From Salibacteraceae bacterium (GTDB lineage: Bacteria > Bacteroidota > Bacteroidia > Flavobacteriales_G > Salibacteraceae): 64,000 nucleotides of DNA. The translations under genes were made by a program, and so were the position numbers. The notes beneath the pieces are model-generated. The model was not told the DNA's origin. It searched no databases and saw only the letters and a program-made list of their open reading frames with translations. The stretch is from contig JAGYJZ010000006.1 in NCBI GenBank assembly GCA_018401875.1, forward strand, positions 62,001 through 126,000, in the 5' to 3' direction. Each line of letters opens with the position of its first letter. Position 1 is the stretch's first letter. Positions 8,690 through 17,015 of the stretch are shown here, piece by piece.

Positions 8690-9838
8690 TTATTTCACTT
8701 GCTCCCACCATTTTTCAGACGATAGAGGAGTGCCCAACGTAAAGCGTTCGCCAATTTTAGGCGTAAAAATGGGCATATTAAGTTCTTCTGCTTTTATGGA
8801 AAGGCGCTCGACAGGTTCTTTCCAGGGATGCAACGCCAGTTCAAACATCGCCCAATGAATGGGCATCATCATTTTTGCGTTCAAATCAACCGCAGCCTGG
8901 GCTGATTCTTCAGGTAGCATATGAATTTCTTGCCAGAGTGTATTGTATTGACCGCACTCAACCATCGCCAAATCAAAGGGTCCATACTTTTCTCCGATTT
9001 TCTTAAACCCTAAGAAATAACCTGAATCTCCGCTGAAAAATAGGTTGTGCTTTTTCCCTTTGATTACCCACGAAGACCATAGTGTGCTGCCTCTGTCGCT
9101 GATACCACGACCAGAAAAGTGCTGTGATGGGGTGCATGCCAGCGTTATGCCTTCAAAATTCGTTTCTTGCCACCAGTCTAATTCGTGAATATTTTCTTCT
9201 TCAATTCCCCAATGTTGCAAGTGGCTTCCAAGTCCAAGTGGAACATAGTATGCCGACACTTTGTCTTTGATTGACATGATCGTAGGGTAGTCGAGATGAT
9301 CATAATGATCGTGGGAAAAAACCACGGCATCGATTTTTGGCAAATCTTCAAGGGCGATGGGAAGATCATTTGAAAATCGATTGACTTGAAATGTGAAAGG
9401 GGCAGCGGCTGGCCCGAACATAGGATCGAGCAATATTATTTTACCATCCATTTCGAGTAAAAATGCGCTGTGGCCAAACCATGTTAGCGCAGTAATCGTA
9501 TCGGGTGAAGACGCGATAATGCCTGTATCAGGATGTAGGATTGGCATCGATTCAGGGCGTTTTCCATCCACGGTTTTCATGTATGCCTTCATGATTTGGA
9601 TGAACTTTGAAAAATTCATCACCATTTCTATGTCACCGGGATTCCTAAAATTAGAGCCATTGTGCTGGGGTGAAAGCTTTACTTCATCGAAATGATTACC
9701 CGTTGGCTTTTTGCCGAATTGAGGCTGTTGCAGTATAAAGAACCCTGCAATTGCCAAGAGCAAAACAACGGCAGCGAGAATGATTAGCGCCAATTTTAAG
9801 ACGTGCATGCTTTGATTTTGAGGCCAAAGAAATGACAA
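8690..9838 (-). CDS. membrane-anchored MBL-fold hydrolase, NAPE-PLD/UlaG-like
   Basis: An N-terminal membrane helix (LALIILAAVVLLLAIAGFFIL, residues ~14-34) precedes a metallo-beta-lactamase domain with the FSHDHYDHLDYP metal motif (about residues 173-182), a downstream FFSGDSGYF aspartate and the MPIHWAMFEL histidine. This wording (PIHWGtF-like, WFGHSAFLL) matches the NAPE-PLD branch, enzymes that hydrolyse N-acyl-phosphatidylethanolamines or related phosphodiesters. The full length is 382 residues, as in that family. The anchor suggests activity at the cytoplasmic membrane. The substrate is inferred from family only. The gene is separate from the downstream barrel gene. Confidence 0.83.
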   Translation of the reverse strand: MSFLWPQNQSMHVLKLALIILAAVVLLLAIAGFFILQQPQFGKKPTGNHFDEVKLSPQHNGSNFRNPGDIEMVMNFSKFIQIMKAYMKTVDGKRPESMPILHPDTGIIASSPDTITALTWFGHSAFLLEMDGKIILLDPMFGPAAAPFTFQVNRFSNDLPIALEDLPKIDAVVFSHDHYDHLDYPTIMSIKDKVSAYYVPLGLGSHLQHWGIEEENIHELDWWQETNFEGITLACTPSQHFSGRGISDRGSTLWSSWVIKGKKHNLFFSGDSGYFLGFKKIGEKYGPFDLAMVECGQYNTLWQEIHMLPEESAQAAVDLNAKMMMPIHWAMFELALHPWKEPVERLSIKAEELNMPIFTPKIGERFTLGTPLSSEKWWEQVK

Positions 9839-9968
9839 TGTTTCATGGTTCGAAAGGAATCGTGTTGACTGGTAAGAAAAACGTACAAACGGAATAATTT
9901 CTCGGGTGTTATCTCACCATCAATTTGCTGTTGTACACCGAATTATCTGAGGTTGCAGTGATGATAGT

Positions 9969-11162
9969 TTACTTTTTGAGGATTTTACTGAATGCATTCT
10001 TCGCGTTGAAGCCACTCATAACGATGGCTTTCACAAATGAATTTGTTATGGCGTGTTGAATGATCCAATTACATCGCCTAGGATTGCGCATAAATACTTG
10101 AGTCCAATAATTCAACCTCAATTCATTCCACATTCTTCTATAGATTTCTCTGTCATAGCCTTTGTTGAATGCTGCATCAAATCTGTTGGTTGCATGGCAT
10201 CGGATCAAATGTTCTGCAGCAACCCTTCCGCTTCGAATAGCATTTGCAATTCCTTCTCCCGATAGAGGATTGATCAACGAAGCGGCATCGCCAAGCAATA
10301 AATAGCGATTTCCAGAAATCGATCGTTTTTTACTCCCTAAAGGCAGGGGGAAGCCTTTAGCGTCATCAACAATCGTTGCATTTTTAAACCTGTCTTTGAC
10401 GTTCGGGTGTGTTTTTATGATGGAAATAAGTTCCTTCTTTAAATTGATGTTTTTCTTAGAAACAAAGGAAGAGAGCATTCCAATTCCTACATTGGCTCTG
10501 TTGTCAGGTAGTGGGAATATCCAAAAATAGCCAGGCAGCAGTTCATCGTAGAAATGCAGCTCCACAGCATTTAAATCTGAAAAATCAGTGACTCCTTCAA
10601 AATACATTCTGATGCCGGCACAGTAATGATTTTTATCGGGTTTCTCTTTATGAAGGGTTCGTTTAACCAGTGATTTGGCGCCATCTGAACCTAAAATTAT
10701 TGGAGATTCTAAGCGCACTCCACTTTTCATTAATACCCTTACTTCGGTGGGCGACTCTTCGATGGACGAAATTTCTTGGCCTTCAAAAATTGTCAAGTTC
10801 TTGCATTGCTTGGCTTGTTCGAAAAGATAATTATCGAAGTCAATTCGAGGTGAGATATATCCGCTAAGGTTGTAATTGACAAGAGAAATATCTGAATATG
10901 AATAATTCGGTGCAATAAATCGAACGGCCTTACATTCAAGCTTTTTATCAAAACCATCGATAAAACTGCTAGAGTCGATAGGAAGCTTCTGCAATTGTGC
11001 TATCACATCTGGACTCAGCGCATCACCGCAAATTTTATCTCTTGGAAAGGTGGATTTTTCAATTAAGGCCACATTGAGTGAGCATTCAGACAGTGCCAAT
11101 GCTGCAGTGCATCCGGCCGGACCAGCGCCCACAATGATTACATCAAAAGAAAACTCGTTCAC
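9969..11162 (-). CDS. FAD-dependent oxidoreductase, geranylgeranyl reductase family
   Basis: The 397-residue protein opens with the dinucleotide-binding motif VGAGPAG (residues ~11-17), followed by the family's RDKICGDALSP segment and the second FAD motif LLLGDAASLINPLSGEGI near residue 290. Those three together are typical of geranylgeranyl-reductase/digeranylgeranylglycerophospholipid reductase-like flavoproteins, which reduce isoprenoid or related double bonds. In Bacteroidota the real substrate is often unknown (menaquinone side chains, lipids or pigments are possibilities). It is the last gene of a minus-strand operon after the START protein (7-bp gap), which adds a lipid context. Confidence 0.85.
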   Translation of the reverse strand: MNEFSFDVIIVGAGPAGCTAALALSECSLNVALIEKSTFPRDKICGDALSPDVIAQLQKLPIDSSSFIDGFDKKLECKAVRFIAPNYSYSDISLVNYNLSGYISPRIDFDNYLFEQAKQCKNLTIFEGQEISSIEESPTEVRVLMKSGVRLESPIILGSDGAKSLVKRTLHKEKPDKNHYCAGIRMYFEGVTDFSDLNAVELHFYDELLPGYFWIFPLPDNRANVGIGMLSSFVSKKNINLKKELISIIKTHPNVKDRFKNATIVDDAKGFPLPLGSKKRSISGNRYLLLGDAASLINPLSGEGIANAIRSGRVAAEHLIRCHATNRFDAAFNKGYDREIYRRMWNELRLNYWTQVFMRNPRRCNWIIQHAITNSFVKAIVMSGFNAKNAFSKILKK

Positions 11163-11169
11163 GTGTGAA

Positions 11170-11781
11170 TTATTTTGAAAGCACCTCTTTCAAGTTGGTA
11201 AAAGTGTTAAATGGAAGTTCAGAGGCAGCGCTATTGGCCAACCAATCTGGAATGTTCCCTCCAGGTTCGGCTTCCACTTGATAAATGATGTGTATCAAGC
11301 CATTTTCTTTTGGAATGGCATCCCAGCTGCTTTTTGAGGTGCGAATTCTAACTACGCCTTTCTTTTCAGGTAAATAATCAGGAAGCGCCCTTGCGATTGA
11401 GCTGAATCCGCCCGTTGATGGATCTTTTTTGAAGGTCATTTCAAAAATACCGTCCCGATCGCTAACCGGCCAAGGGGCTTTTGTATGCGAATATTGAATG
11501 TGCTTGTTCTCGCCAATGCGTTTGATGATGGTTAGTTCTTTCGTGTTGGGAAAGATTTGTTTGTAGCGGTCTAAGTTTTTTAAGATGTATTCGAGGTCCT
11601 CAATACTGGCTTTTACGGTCATTTCAGCTTTGAAAGCATTGAAGTTGGATGTGCTGACTTCTTTGGTATACACCTCAATACCATCCGACCTCTTCACTAA
11701 ATTCCAATTTTGAGAAAAAACAGGCAAATTGAGCATCAGCAGCGTCAGCAGGGGTAAGGGCGCCTTATGTATTGATTTCAT
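11170..11781 (-). CDS. START domain-containing secreted lipid-binding-like protein
   Basis: A signal peptide (MKSIHKAPLPLLTLLMLNLPVFSQ) leads into a ~180-residue START/polyketide-cyclase-like domain. Recognisable features are WNLVKRSDGIEVYTKEV, the YSHTKAPWPVSDRDGIFE segment (the PWPVSDRD block is very characteristic of the bacterial START group) and a C-terminal helix PFNTFTNLKEVL. START domains hold a hydrophobic ligand such as a lipid in a helix-grip pocket. It lies 7 bp upstream of the FAD reductase gene, so the ligand could be that enzyme's substrate or product; that link is inferred from position only. Confidence 0.86.
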   Translation of the reverse strand: MKSIHKAPLPLLTLLMLNLPVFSQNWNLVKRSDGIEVYTKEVSTSNFNAFKAEMTVKASIEDLEYILKNLDRYKQIFPNTKELTIIKRIGENKHIQYSHTKAPWPVSDRDGIFEMTFKKDPSTGGFSSIARALPDYLPEKKGVVRIRTSKSSWDAIPKENGLIHIIYQVEAEPGGNIPDWLANSAASELPFNTFTNLKEVLSK

Positions 11782-11784
11782 AGA

Positions 11785-12009
11785 TTAATTCTGATAGACG
11801 TTAATGGTGCGAGTGATGCTTTCAATGGGGACGTTGCCATTTGAAAAAAGGTTTGATTCTTCATCTCGGTGACTACCAACAGCAATATTTTTGGGAAGTT
11901 GATTGAGCGGACTCAGTTTTTTGATGTGCTTAAAATTCATTGGGTTCATTTGCCAATAGTTTGGGGTAGCAATATATGATTCTAGACATGTAATCAACTT
12001 AAGAGGCAT
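11785..12009 (-). CDS. small ORF of unknown function between mscS-like and START genes
   Basis: A 74-codon frame starts with ATG overlapping the last 11 bases of the MscS gene and ends 3 bases before the START gene ATG. This packing is typical of translationally coupled genes, which is the main argument that it is real. The sequence (ending VPIESITRTINVYQN) shows no signal peptide, membrane helix or motif that I recognise. It might instead be the decayed remnant of a longer gene. I would not assign a function. Confidence 0.4.
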   Translation of the reverse strand: MPLKLITCLESYIATPNYWQMNPMNFKHIKKLSPLNQLPKNIAVGSHRDEESNLFSNGNVPIESITRTINVYQN

Positions 12010-12496
12010 TTTGTATCGATACCATTTTTTGCAGCATCACTGAATTTGGAATGGTCAGTTTTTCGCCTTTGTCAGATTCAATGTGAACGAAATAGTAGCT
12101 AATATCTTTTACTACACCTTCAATTGGAAATTCTTTGTCGTGCACTTTTATTCGATCACCCAACTTCATTGGATGATTAAAAAAGAGAATTATTCCAGCT
12201 GAAATGTTCGACAAAAGTGACCATTGGGCAAAAAAGGCAATGCCCATTACTGTGAGCACCGATGATAGAAATATGAAAAGTTCTTCTTGTTTAATTCCCC
12301 AAATGGCCGCTATTACCAAGAACCCTGCTAGACTCACCAGAATATTAGTCAACTTAACGATCATTTTTCTGCGGTCGTAGCTAAATTGAAATTTTTTCAA
12401 TGTTCGGCTGACGGCACTTTTGGTAACCAAACGAATAATGAACATAAGAGCAATAACTACGATCGTTTGAATGACTTCAATGCTAAACTCGATCAT
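11999..12496 (-). CDS. small MscS-family mechanosensitive channel
   Basis: The 165-residue protein has an N-terminal helix (IQTIVVIALMFIIRLV), a second pair of helices (ILVSLAGFLVIAAIWG, FIFLSSVLTVMGIAFFAQW) and the MscS pore/beta-domain signature LLSNISAGIILFFNHPMKLGDRIKV, followed by a short beta domain (EGVVKDISYYFVHIESDKGEKLTIPNS). Canonical MscS is near 290 residues; this one lacks the C-terminal cage domain, as in several short bacterial homologues. It should gate under membrane tension in the inner membrane. It is the first gene of the minus-strand operon that ends with the FAD reductase. Confidence 0.87.
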   Translation of the reverse strand: MIEFSIEVIQTIVVIALMFIIRLVTKSAVSRTLKKFQFSYDRRKMIVKLTNILVSLAGFLVIAAIWGIKQEELFIFLSSVLTVMGIAFFAQWSLLSNISAGIILFFNHPMKLGDRIKVHDKEFPIEGVVKDISYYFVHIESDKGEKLTIPNSVMLQKMVSIQNAS

Positions 12497-12746
12497 GATG
12501 TGAATTGGATTTAATACGGCAAAAGTAGACGCAGCGAAGCCCGAATATTCTTTTTTAAGAATTGTTGTAGAATTATTTATTGAGCATGATCAGCATTTCA
12601 ATCACCCTGATCACAATGAAGATTAAGTATTGCAAACGATCTAAGAATAAGTCGCTATACTTTTTGAGGCGACTTTTCAATAATTTCATCAAACGAGAGT
12701 AAACCTGTTTTGCTTGAGATACATTTGATGGCTAAGGCAAAAATTG

Positions 12747-13211
12747 ATGAAAGAAGCGATTGACAAATTCTATACTGCTTTTGCAGAATTAGATGCTGAA
12801 ACCATGATTTCTCTCTACCACGATGAAGTTGTTTTTGACGATCCTGCGTTTGGCCGTTTGTCAGGCGAGCGGGCAAAAAACATGTGGCGTATGCTGTGCG
12901 AATCGCAAAAAGGCAAGCGATTCATCGTGCAATACTCTGACGTGAAAGCCACGGAAACGGGTGGCTCAGCGCGTTGGGAGGCTGTGTATGTTTTTAGCAA
13001 AACCAAGCGAAATGTGCACAACCGCATCACAGCAACGTTTAAATTCAGGGATGGAAAGATTGTTGAACACAAAGACAACTTTAACCTTTTCAGTTGGTCA
13101 AGACAAGCGCTTGGCATAACAGGTTACGCCATGGGTTGGACGCCCTTCTTTAAACAAAAATTGCAGAAACAAACCAATCAATTGCTCGATCGATATGAAG
13201 CCAAACGCTAG
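12747..13211 (+). CDS. SnoaL-like / NTF2-fold protein
   Basis: The product of ~154 residues shows the NTF2/SnoaL-like pattern: an N-terminal helix with the motif KFYTAFAELDAETMISLYHDEVVFDDPAFG, then curved strands ending with ITATFKFRDGKIVEHKDNFNLFSW. This fold is used for small enzymes or ligand binding; no catalytic set can be assigned here. The ORF track starts at TTG 12744, but the next codon is ATG (12747), which I take as the start. About 250 bases upstream lack a convincing gene. The next gene downstream on the plus strand is the J-domain gene after a short convergent fragment. Confidence 0.8.
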   Translation: MKEAIDKFYTAFAELDAETMISLYHDEVVFDDPAFGRLSGERAKNMWRMLCESQKGKRFIVQYSDVKATETGGSARWEAVYVFSKTKRNVHNRITATFKFRDGKIVEHKDNFNLFSWSRQALGITGYAMGWTPFFKQKLQKQTNQLLDRYEAKR

Positions 13212-13229
13212 AGATGAGCGGAATGAAGT

Positions 13230-13433
13230 TTAGTTTTCGATGAACAGCGTTGTTTTGGCAAATGTGATGCCTTTGCGCGATAGCACAATCGTGTAAATGC
13301 CGGCTCTGAGATGCGAAATATCCAAAAAGCCATTGCTCAGTAGTTCGGTTGACGCTGCGTTTCGCCCATTGATGCGCCTTTCATAGGGTAAAGATAAACA
13401 ATCACTTAGGCCTTTAATGATCAAACTTACCAT
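13230..13433 (-). pseudogene. orphan T9SS C-terminal sorting domain (truncated cargo gene or CTD-only peptide)
   Basis: The last ~67 residues of the longer minus-strand ORF form an almost complete type IX sorting domain: VSLIIKGL as the first strand, then FLDISHLRAGIYTIVLSR and the terminal KTTLFIEN. The DISxLxxGIY block is the hallmark of this domain. Upstream there is no signal peptide or cargo: the same frame runs into the divergent J-domain gene. It is either the stump of a deleted secreted protein or a very short free-standing peptide from the Met at 13433. I favour the remnant. Confidence 0.6.
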
Positions 13434-13517
13434 TGATTTAAAATGATTTTGGCGTTGGAATTGAGCATACTTTTGCACGCTTATTTTTAACGAAGACGCG
13501 CCAAAGGAATTTATCAT

Positions 13518-13964
13518 ATGAAAAGGATCGCAGAGTATAAAAAATTGTTCAACGTTGAGAATGAAATTGTTTTGAGCGACCTTAAAACATCGTACCGTAA
13601 TTTGGTGAAAGTGTGGCATCCTGATAAGTTTCAAGACGGTGACGAAAAAGCCCATGAAGCAGAGTTGATGAGCCGAAAGGTGATTGATGGATATCACTTT
13701 TTGGTCAGTATTGCGCCCGAAACCAAGGCGGCAAATCTTGCCGATTACACCGAAAATGTGATCGAGTCAGGAATTACAGATTACAAGCATAAAGGGCTTC
13801 TGCTTGAGGTTTCATTTGGCAATGGAATGACATATGAATACTTTGGAGTTTCGAAGAATGTGTTCAATAAGTTTCACAATTCAGATAAGCAGTTGCGATT
13901 TGCCAAGCGCAACGTATTTCATACGTTTCTCTACCGAAAGTCAAAGTCGGGAAGCGAAAGCTAA
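13518..13964 (+). CDS. J-domain (DnaJ-like) and KTSC domain protein
   Basis: Residues ~1-65 form a J-domain, with the catalytic HPD in VKVWHPDKFQ; this loop stimulates the ATPase of DnaK-type chaperones. Residues ~85-140 (LLLEVSFGNGMTYEYFGVSKNVFNKFHNS ... VFHTFLYRKS) resemble the KTSC domain, a small module often fused to lysyl-tRNA synthetases or found alone, with a proposed RNA-related role. The N-terminus starts at once with the first J-domain helix, so the ATG at 13518 is right. The J+KTSC arrangement suggests recruitment of Hsp70 to an RNA or translation client; that is inference. It precedes the radical SAM gene by about 85 bp. Confidence 0.82.
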   Translation: MKRIAEYKKLFNVENEIVLSDLKTSYRNLVKVWHPDKFQDGDEKAHEAELMSRKVIDGYHFLVSIAPETKAANLADYTENVIESGITDYKHKGLLLEVSFGNGMTYEYFGVSKNVFNKFHNSDKQLRFAKRNVFHTFLYRKSKSGSES

Positions 13965-14048
13965 GCAGCTAAACCGTTGAAATTTCAGGTCGTTAAAAAG
14001 CTTAGCATTGGCTTAAACGCTACTATTGTATGACCAGCAAATGATGCC

Positions 14049-16235
14049 ATTCTGAAAGATATTCTTCTCATAACACCGCCTTTCACTCAACTGAATACTC
14101 CGTATCCGGCAACGGCATATTTGAAGGGTTTTTTGCGAACGAAAGCCATTGATTCTGATCAAATGGACCTCGGTATTGAAGTGATTTTAGATGTCTTTTC
14201 TAAGGGTGGGCTGCAAGAAGTGTTTAACGTGGGGCAGCCCAAAATAACAACTGACAATGCGCATAGAATCAACTCGTTGAGTCATGTTTATGTACGTACG
14301 ATTGATGATGTGATTGCTTTTTTACAAGGCAAACAGCCCACATTTGCGCGCCAACTTTGCAGCGATAATTTTCTTCCGCAAGCCAGCAGGTTTGCTCAGG
14401 TAGATGATTTGCATTGGGCATTTGGCAATATGGGAATGCAGGATAAAGCAAAACATTTGGCCACGCTTTACCTCGAAGATCTTTCTGACTTTATTGTTGA
14501 GTGCGTTGACGATCATTTTGGATTTAGTCGCTATGCCGAGCGCTTGGGCCGAAGTGCAAATTCGTTTAATGAACTGCACGATCACCTGACGCGAGAATTA
14601 ACGCACATCGATAAAATAACATTGCGCATCTTAGAGGCGAAATTGTCTCGAATCAACCCAAAGTTGGTGTGTTTTTCGGTTCCGTTTCCAGGAAATCTAT
14701 ACAGTGCATTGCGATGCGGTCAGTTTATCAAGGAGAATTATCCCAGCATTAACGTGGCTATGGGCGGTGGTTTTCCGAATACCGAATTGCGATCATTGTC
14801 GGATGCGCGCGTGTTTGATTATGTAGATTTCATTACCCTTGATGATGGTGAGCTGCCGATTGAGTTATTGATTCAAAATACTTTAAATAGCTTCGACAAA
14901 CCTGTGTATAAACGCACCTTTCTTCTTAGCGATGGCGTTGTAACCTATGTCAGCAATTCTACACAATCAGATTACAAGCAAAGCCAAGTAGGAACGCCTG
15001 ACTATTCTGATCTTTTACTCGATGACTATATTTCAGTGATTGAAATCGCCAATCCAATGCACAGTTTATGGAGCGATGGACGTTGGAATAAGCTGACCAT
15101 GGCTCACGGTTGCTATTGGGGCAAGTGCACGTTTTGCGATATTTCATTAGACTACATCAAATTGTATGAACCCATTGCGGCTAAGCTCTTGGTTGATCGA
15201 ATGGAAGAACTTATCGCTCAAACCGGAGAAAAAGGATTTCATTTTGTGGATGAAGCGGCACCACCTGCACTCATGCGTGAGTTGGCACTCGAAATTATTA
15301 GCAGAGATCTCACGGTAACGTGGTGGACCAACATTCGGTTCGAGAAAAGCTTCTCAAGCGATTTGTGCCTCCTTCTTAAAGCGTCAGGATGCATCGCTGT
15401 TTCGGGCGGATTGGAAGTTGCTTCCGATCGATTATTGCAGCTGATTCAAAAGGGTGTAACCGTTGAACAAGTGGCGCGCGTAACAAGCAACTTCACTGAG
15501 GCGGGCATAATGGTGCATGCCTATTTGATGTATGGCTATCCCACACAAACAGAGCAAGAAACCATAGATAGCCTTGAAATGGTGAGGCAGTTGTTTGAGG
15601 TGGGGGTAATTAAATCAGGTTTTTGGCACCAATTTGCCATGACCGCGCACAGCCCGGTTGGGATGAACCCGAGTGCCTATGGCGTAGTGCCTCAGTTGAA
15701 TCACATCACGTTTGCCAACAACGACATTCAGTTTATTGATTCTACGGGAATCGACCATGATAAATTCAGTTTTGGATTGAAGAAATCGCTGTTCAATTAT
15801 ATGCACGACATGTGCTTTGATTTTGAATTGCAAGAGTGGTTTGATTTTAAAATACCGAGATCAGCAATTTCACCTGATTATATCGAGCATAGTTTGGAGT
15901 TAAGAGATCCACAGGATATAAAATCCAATGCAAAATTGATATGGATTGGTATCAGCCCAATGGTTCATGAATTCACGAAAAGTAAGAAGGGAAAAGAACA
16001 TCCTTATCTTCAAATGACCTTCAATTCTGTGAATGATAGTTTAGAGTTAGCCCTTCCAAAGCCACAAGCAGAATGGTTATTGAACATTCTAGCGTCTTCT
16101 ACTGTATTAACGCAGCCTTTAAAAACCATTGGGAGTGTTAAGAGTGACTATGAAAAGCATTTTCCAAATTTTGAATCTTTTTGGTTTTCTGATGCTATGC
16201 TAGATTTGAGGTATTTCGGGTTGTTAAGCATATAA
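14049..16235 (+). CDS. B12-binding domain radical SAM protein; start codon unclear
   Basis: The track starts at TTG 14121, but the same frame upstream encodes ILLITPPFTQLNTPYPATAYLKGFL, the standard opening of cobalamin-binding radical SAM enzymes, so translation should begin earlier. A stop lies at 14031 and no ATG/GTG/TTG falls between; I give 14049 (ATT) as a nominal start. The first ~300 residues are the B12-binding part (VAMGGGFPNTELRS ... FITLDDGELPIELL). The radical SAM core follows with the cluster motif GCYWGKCTFCD (Cys spacing C-x4-C-x2-C, a recognised variant), then SGGLEVASDRLL and AYLMYGYPTQTEQET. The enzyme probably uses SAM and cobalamin for a methylation or rearrangement of unknown substrate. 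A one-base deletion near ATG 14044 would also explain the missing start. Confidence 0.85.
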   Translation: MLKDILLITPPFTQLNTPYPATAYLKGFLRTKAIDSDQMDLGIEVILDVFSKGGLQEVFNVGQPKITTDNAHRINSLSHVYVRTIDDVIAFLQGKQPTFARQLCSDNFLPQASRFAQVDDLHWAFGNMGMQDKAKHLATLYLEDLSDFIVECVDDHFGFSRYAERLGRSANSFNELHDHLTRELTHIDKITLRILEAKLSRINPKLVCFSVPFPGNLYSALRCGQFIKENYPSINVAMGGGFPNTELRSLSDARVFDYVDFITLDDGELPIELLIQNTLNSFDKPVYKRTFLLSDGVVTYVSNSTQSDYKQSQVGTPDYSDLLLDDYISVIEIANPMHSLWSDGRWNKLTMAHGCYWGKCTFCDISLDYIKLYEPIAAKLLVDRMEELIAQTGEKGFHFVDEAAPPALMRELALEIISRDLTVTWWTNIRFEKSFSSDLCLLLKASGCIAVSGGLEVASDRLLQLIQKGVTVEQVARVTSNFTEAGIMVHAYLMYGYPTQTEQETIDSLEMVRQLFEVGVIKSGFWHQFAMTAHSPVGMNPSAYGVVPQLNHITFANNDIQFIDSTGIDHDKFSFGLKKSLFNYMHDMCFDFELQEWFDFKIPRSAISPDYIEHSLELRDPQDIKSNAKLIWIGISPMVHEFTKSKKGKEHPYLQMTFNSVNDSLELALPKPQAEWLLNILASSTVLTQPLKTIGSVKSDYEKHFPNFESFWFSDAMLDLRYFGLLSI

Positions 16236-16271
16236 TAAGAACATGCTTCTGGGGTAAGAATGAGACAAAAA

Positions 16272-16298
16272 AAAGAGCCAAGCTGTGCTTGACTCTTT
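16272..16298. terminator. bidirectional terminator between the radical SAM and lipoprotein genes
   Basis: AAGAGCCAAGC and GCTTGACTCTTT form an 11-bp stem with one mismatch around a TGT loop, flanked by an A run on the left and Ts on the right. It lies between convergent stops and can serve both strands. Confidence 0.7.
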
Positions 16299-16319
16299 AG
16301 GAAATCTATATGTTGATTA

Positions 16320-16868
16320 TTAACTTTCAAACGACCACTCAGCTCCATTATCAGCCTCCAACTTTAGTTCTTTTGAGGTCAGTCTTAAGATTTTGTATTC
16401 ACGCTTATCAAAATCATCAAGATAATCTGCGTATTCGTTATTGTCAAATTCAATTTCTATATCTTCTTTATCAGAAGAAAATTCCCAAACCCCATCAATG
16501 TTGATGTCTATATTATAATCGTTAGAATAGGTGTAACTTCCACCATAATAGCTGTAGTAAGTGCTCTCAATCGTAACATTATAACTGGCGTCTATTTCAA
16601 AGTCGCCATCTTCTTGAAAGTCAAATTCCATATCTACATCGTTGACTTCAAAAGAAGTTCCGAGATAACTGTAACTATCGAAGAAATCTTCAATTGGAGT
16701 CTCACCGTCAATTTCAGCTAAATCCCAAGTTTGGGCGAGTCGCTTTGTTTTAGACTTTAGAGATACGGCTGGTCCTTCATCATATTTGCCACAACTTTGA
16801 AGGTTCAGTACGACAATAATTACGAGAACCATGATAAATTTAGAACGAACGTCTTCTCTAATATTCAT
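16320..16868 (-). CDS. lipoprotein, lipocalin-like
   Basis: The 182-residue protein has a lipoprotein signal with lipobox LQSC, then GKYDEGPAVSLKSKTKRLAQTWDL, a segment typical of Bacteroidota lipocalin-like lipoproteins. The rest is rich in acidic and tyrosine residues arranged in alternating strands (VDMEFDFQEDGDFEID, VWEFSSDKEDIEIEF, YKILRLTSKELKLEA). The acidic strands suggest a calcium- or metal-tolerant beta barrel, but no ligand can be named. A TATCTTTG box lies about 37 bases upstream on the coding strand (16905-16912), matching the -7 consensus of this phylum. The gene is monocistronic and ends at a shared terminator. Confidence 0.75.
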   Translation of the reverse strand: MNIREDVRSKFIMVLVIIVVLNLQSCGKYDEGPAVSLKSKTKRLAQTWDLAEIDGETPIEDFFDSYSYLGTSFEVNDVDMEFDFQEDGDFEIDASYNVTIESTYYSYYGGSYTYSNDYNIDINIDGVWEFSSDKEDIEIEFDNNEYADYLDDFDKREYKILRLTSKELKLEADNGAEWSFES

Positions 16869-17015
16869 AGGTTAAATTTTTCGAAGTAAAATTAGATTGC
16901 AACGCAAAGATACGTTTCTCAATAGATCAAAATAAAAATATGCAAAAAAAATGGATTGATCGTTGTTCAATCAGTACTTTTTGAAATCTGATTATTATCC
17001 ACATTAATTCTAGAC

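Noticed and set aside
12655-12876. Minus-strand 73-codon ORF
   Set aside because: It is antisense to the NTF2-fold gene, has no motif and fails to match any pattern that I recognise.
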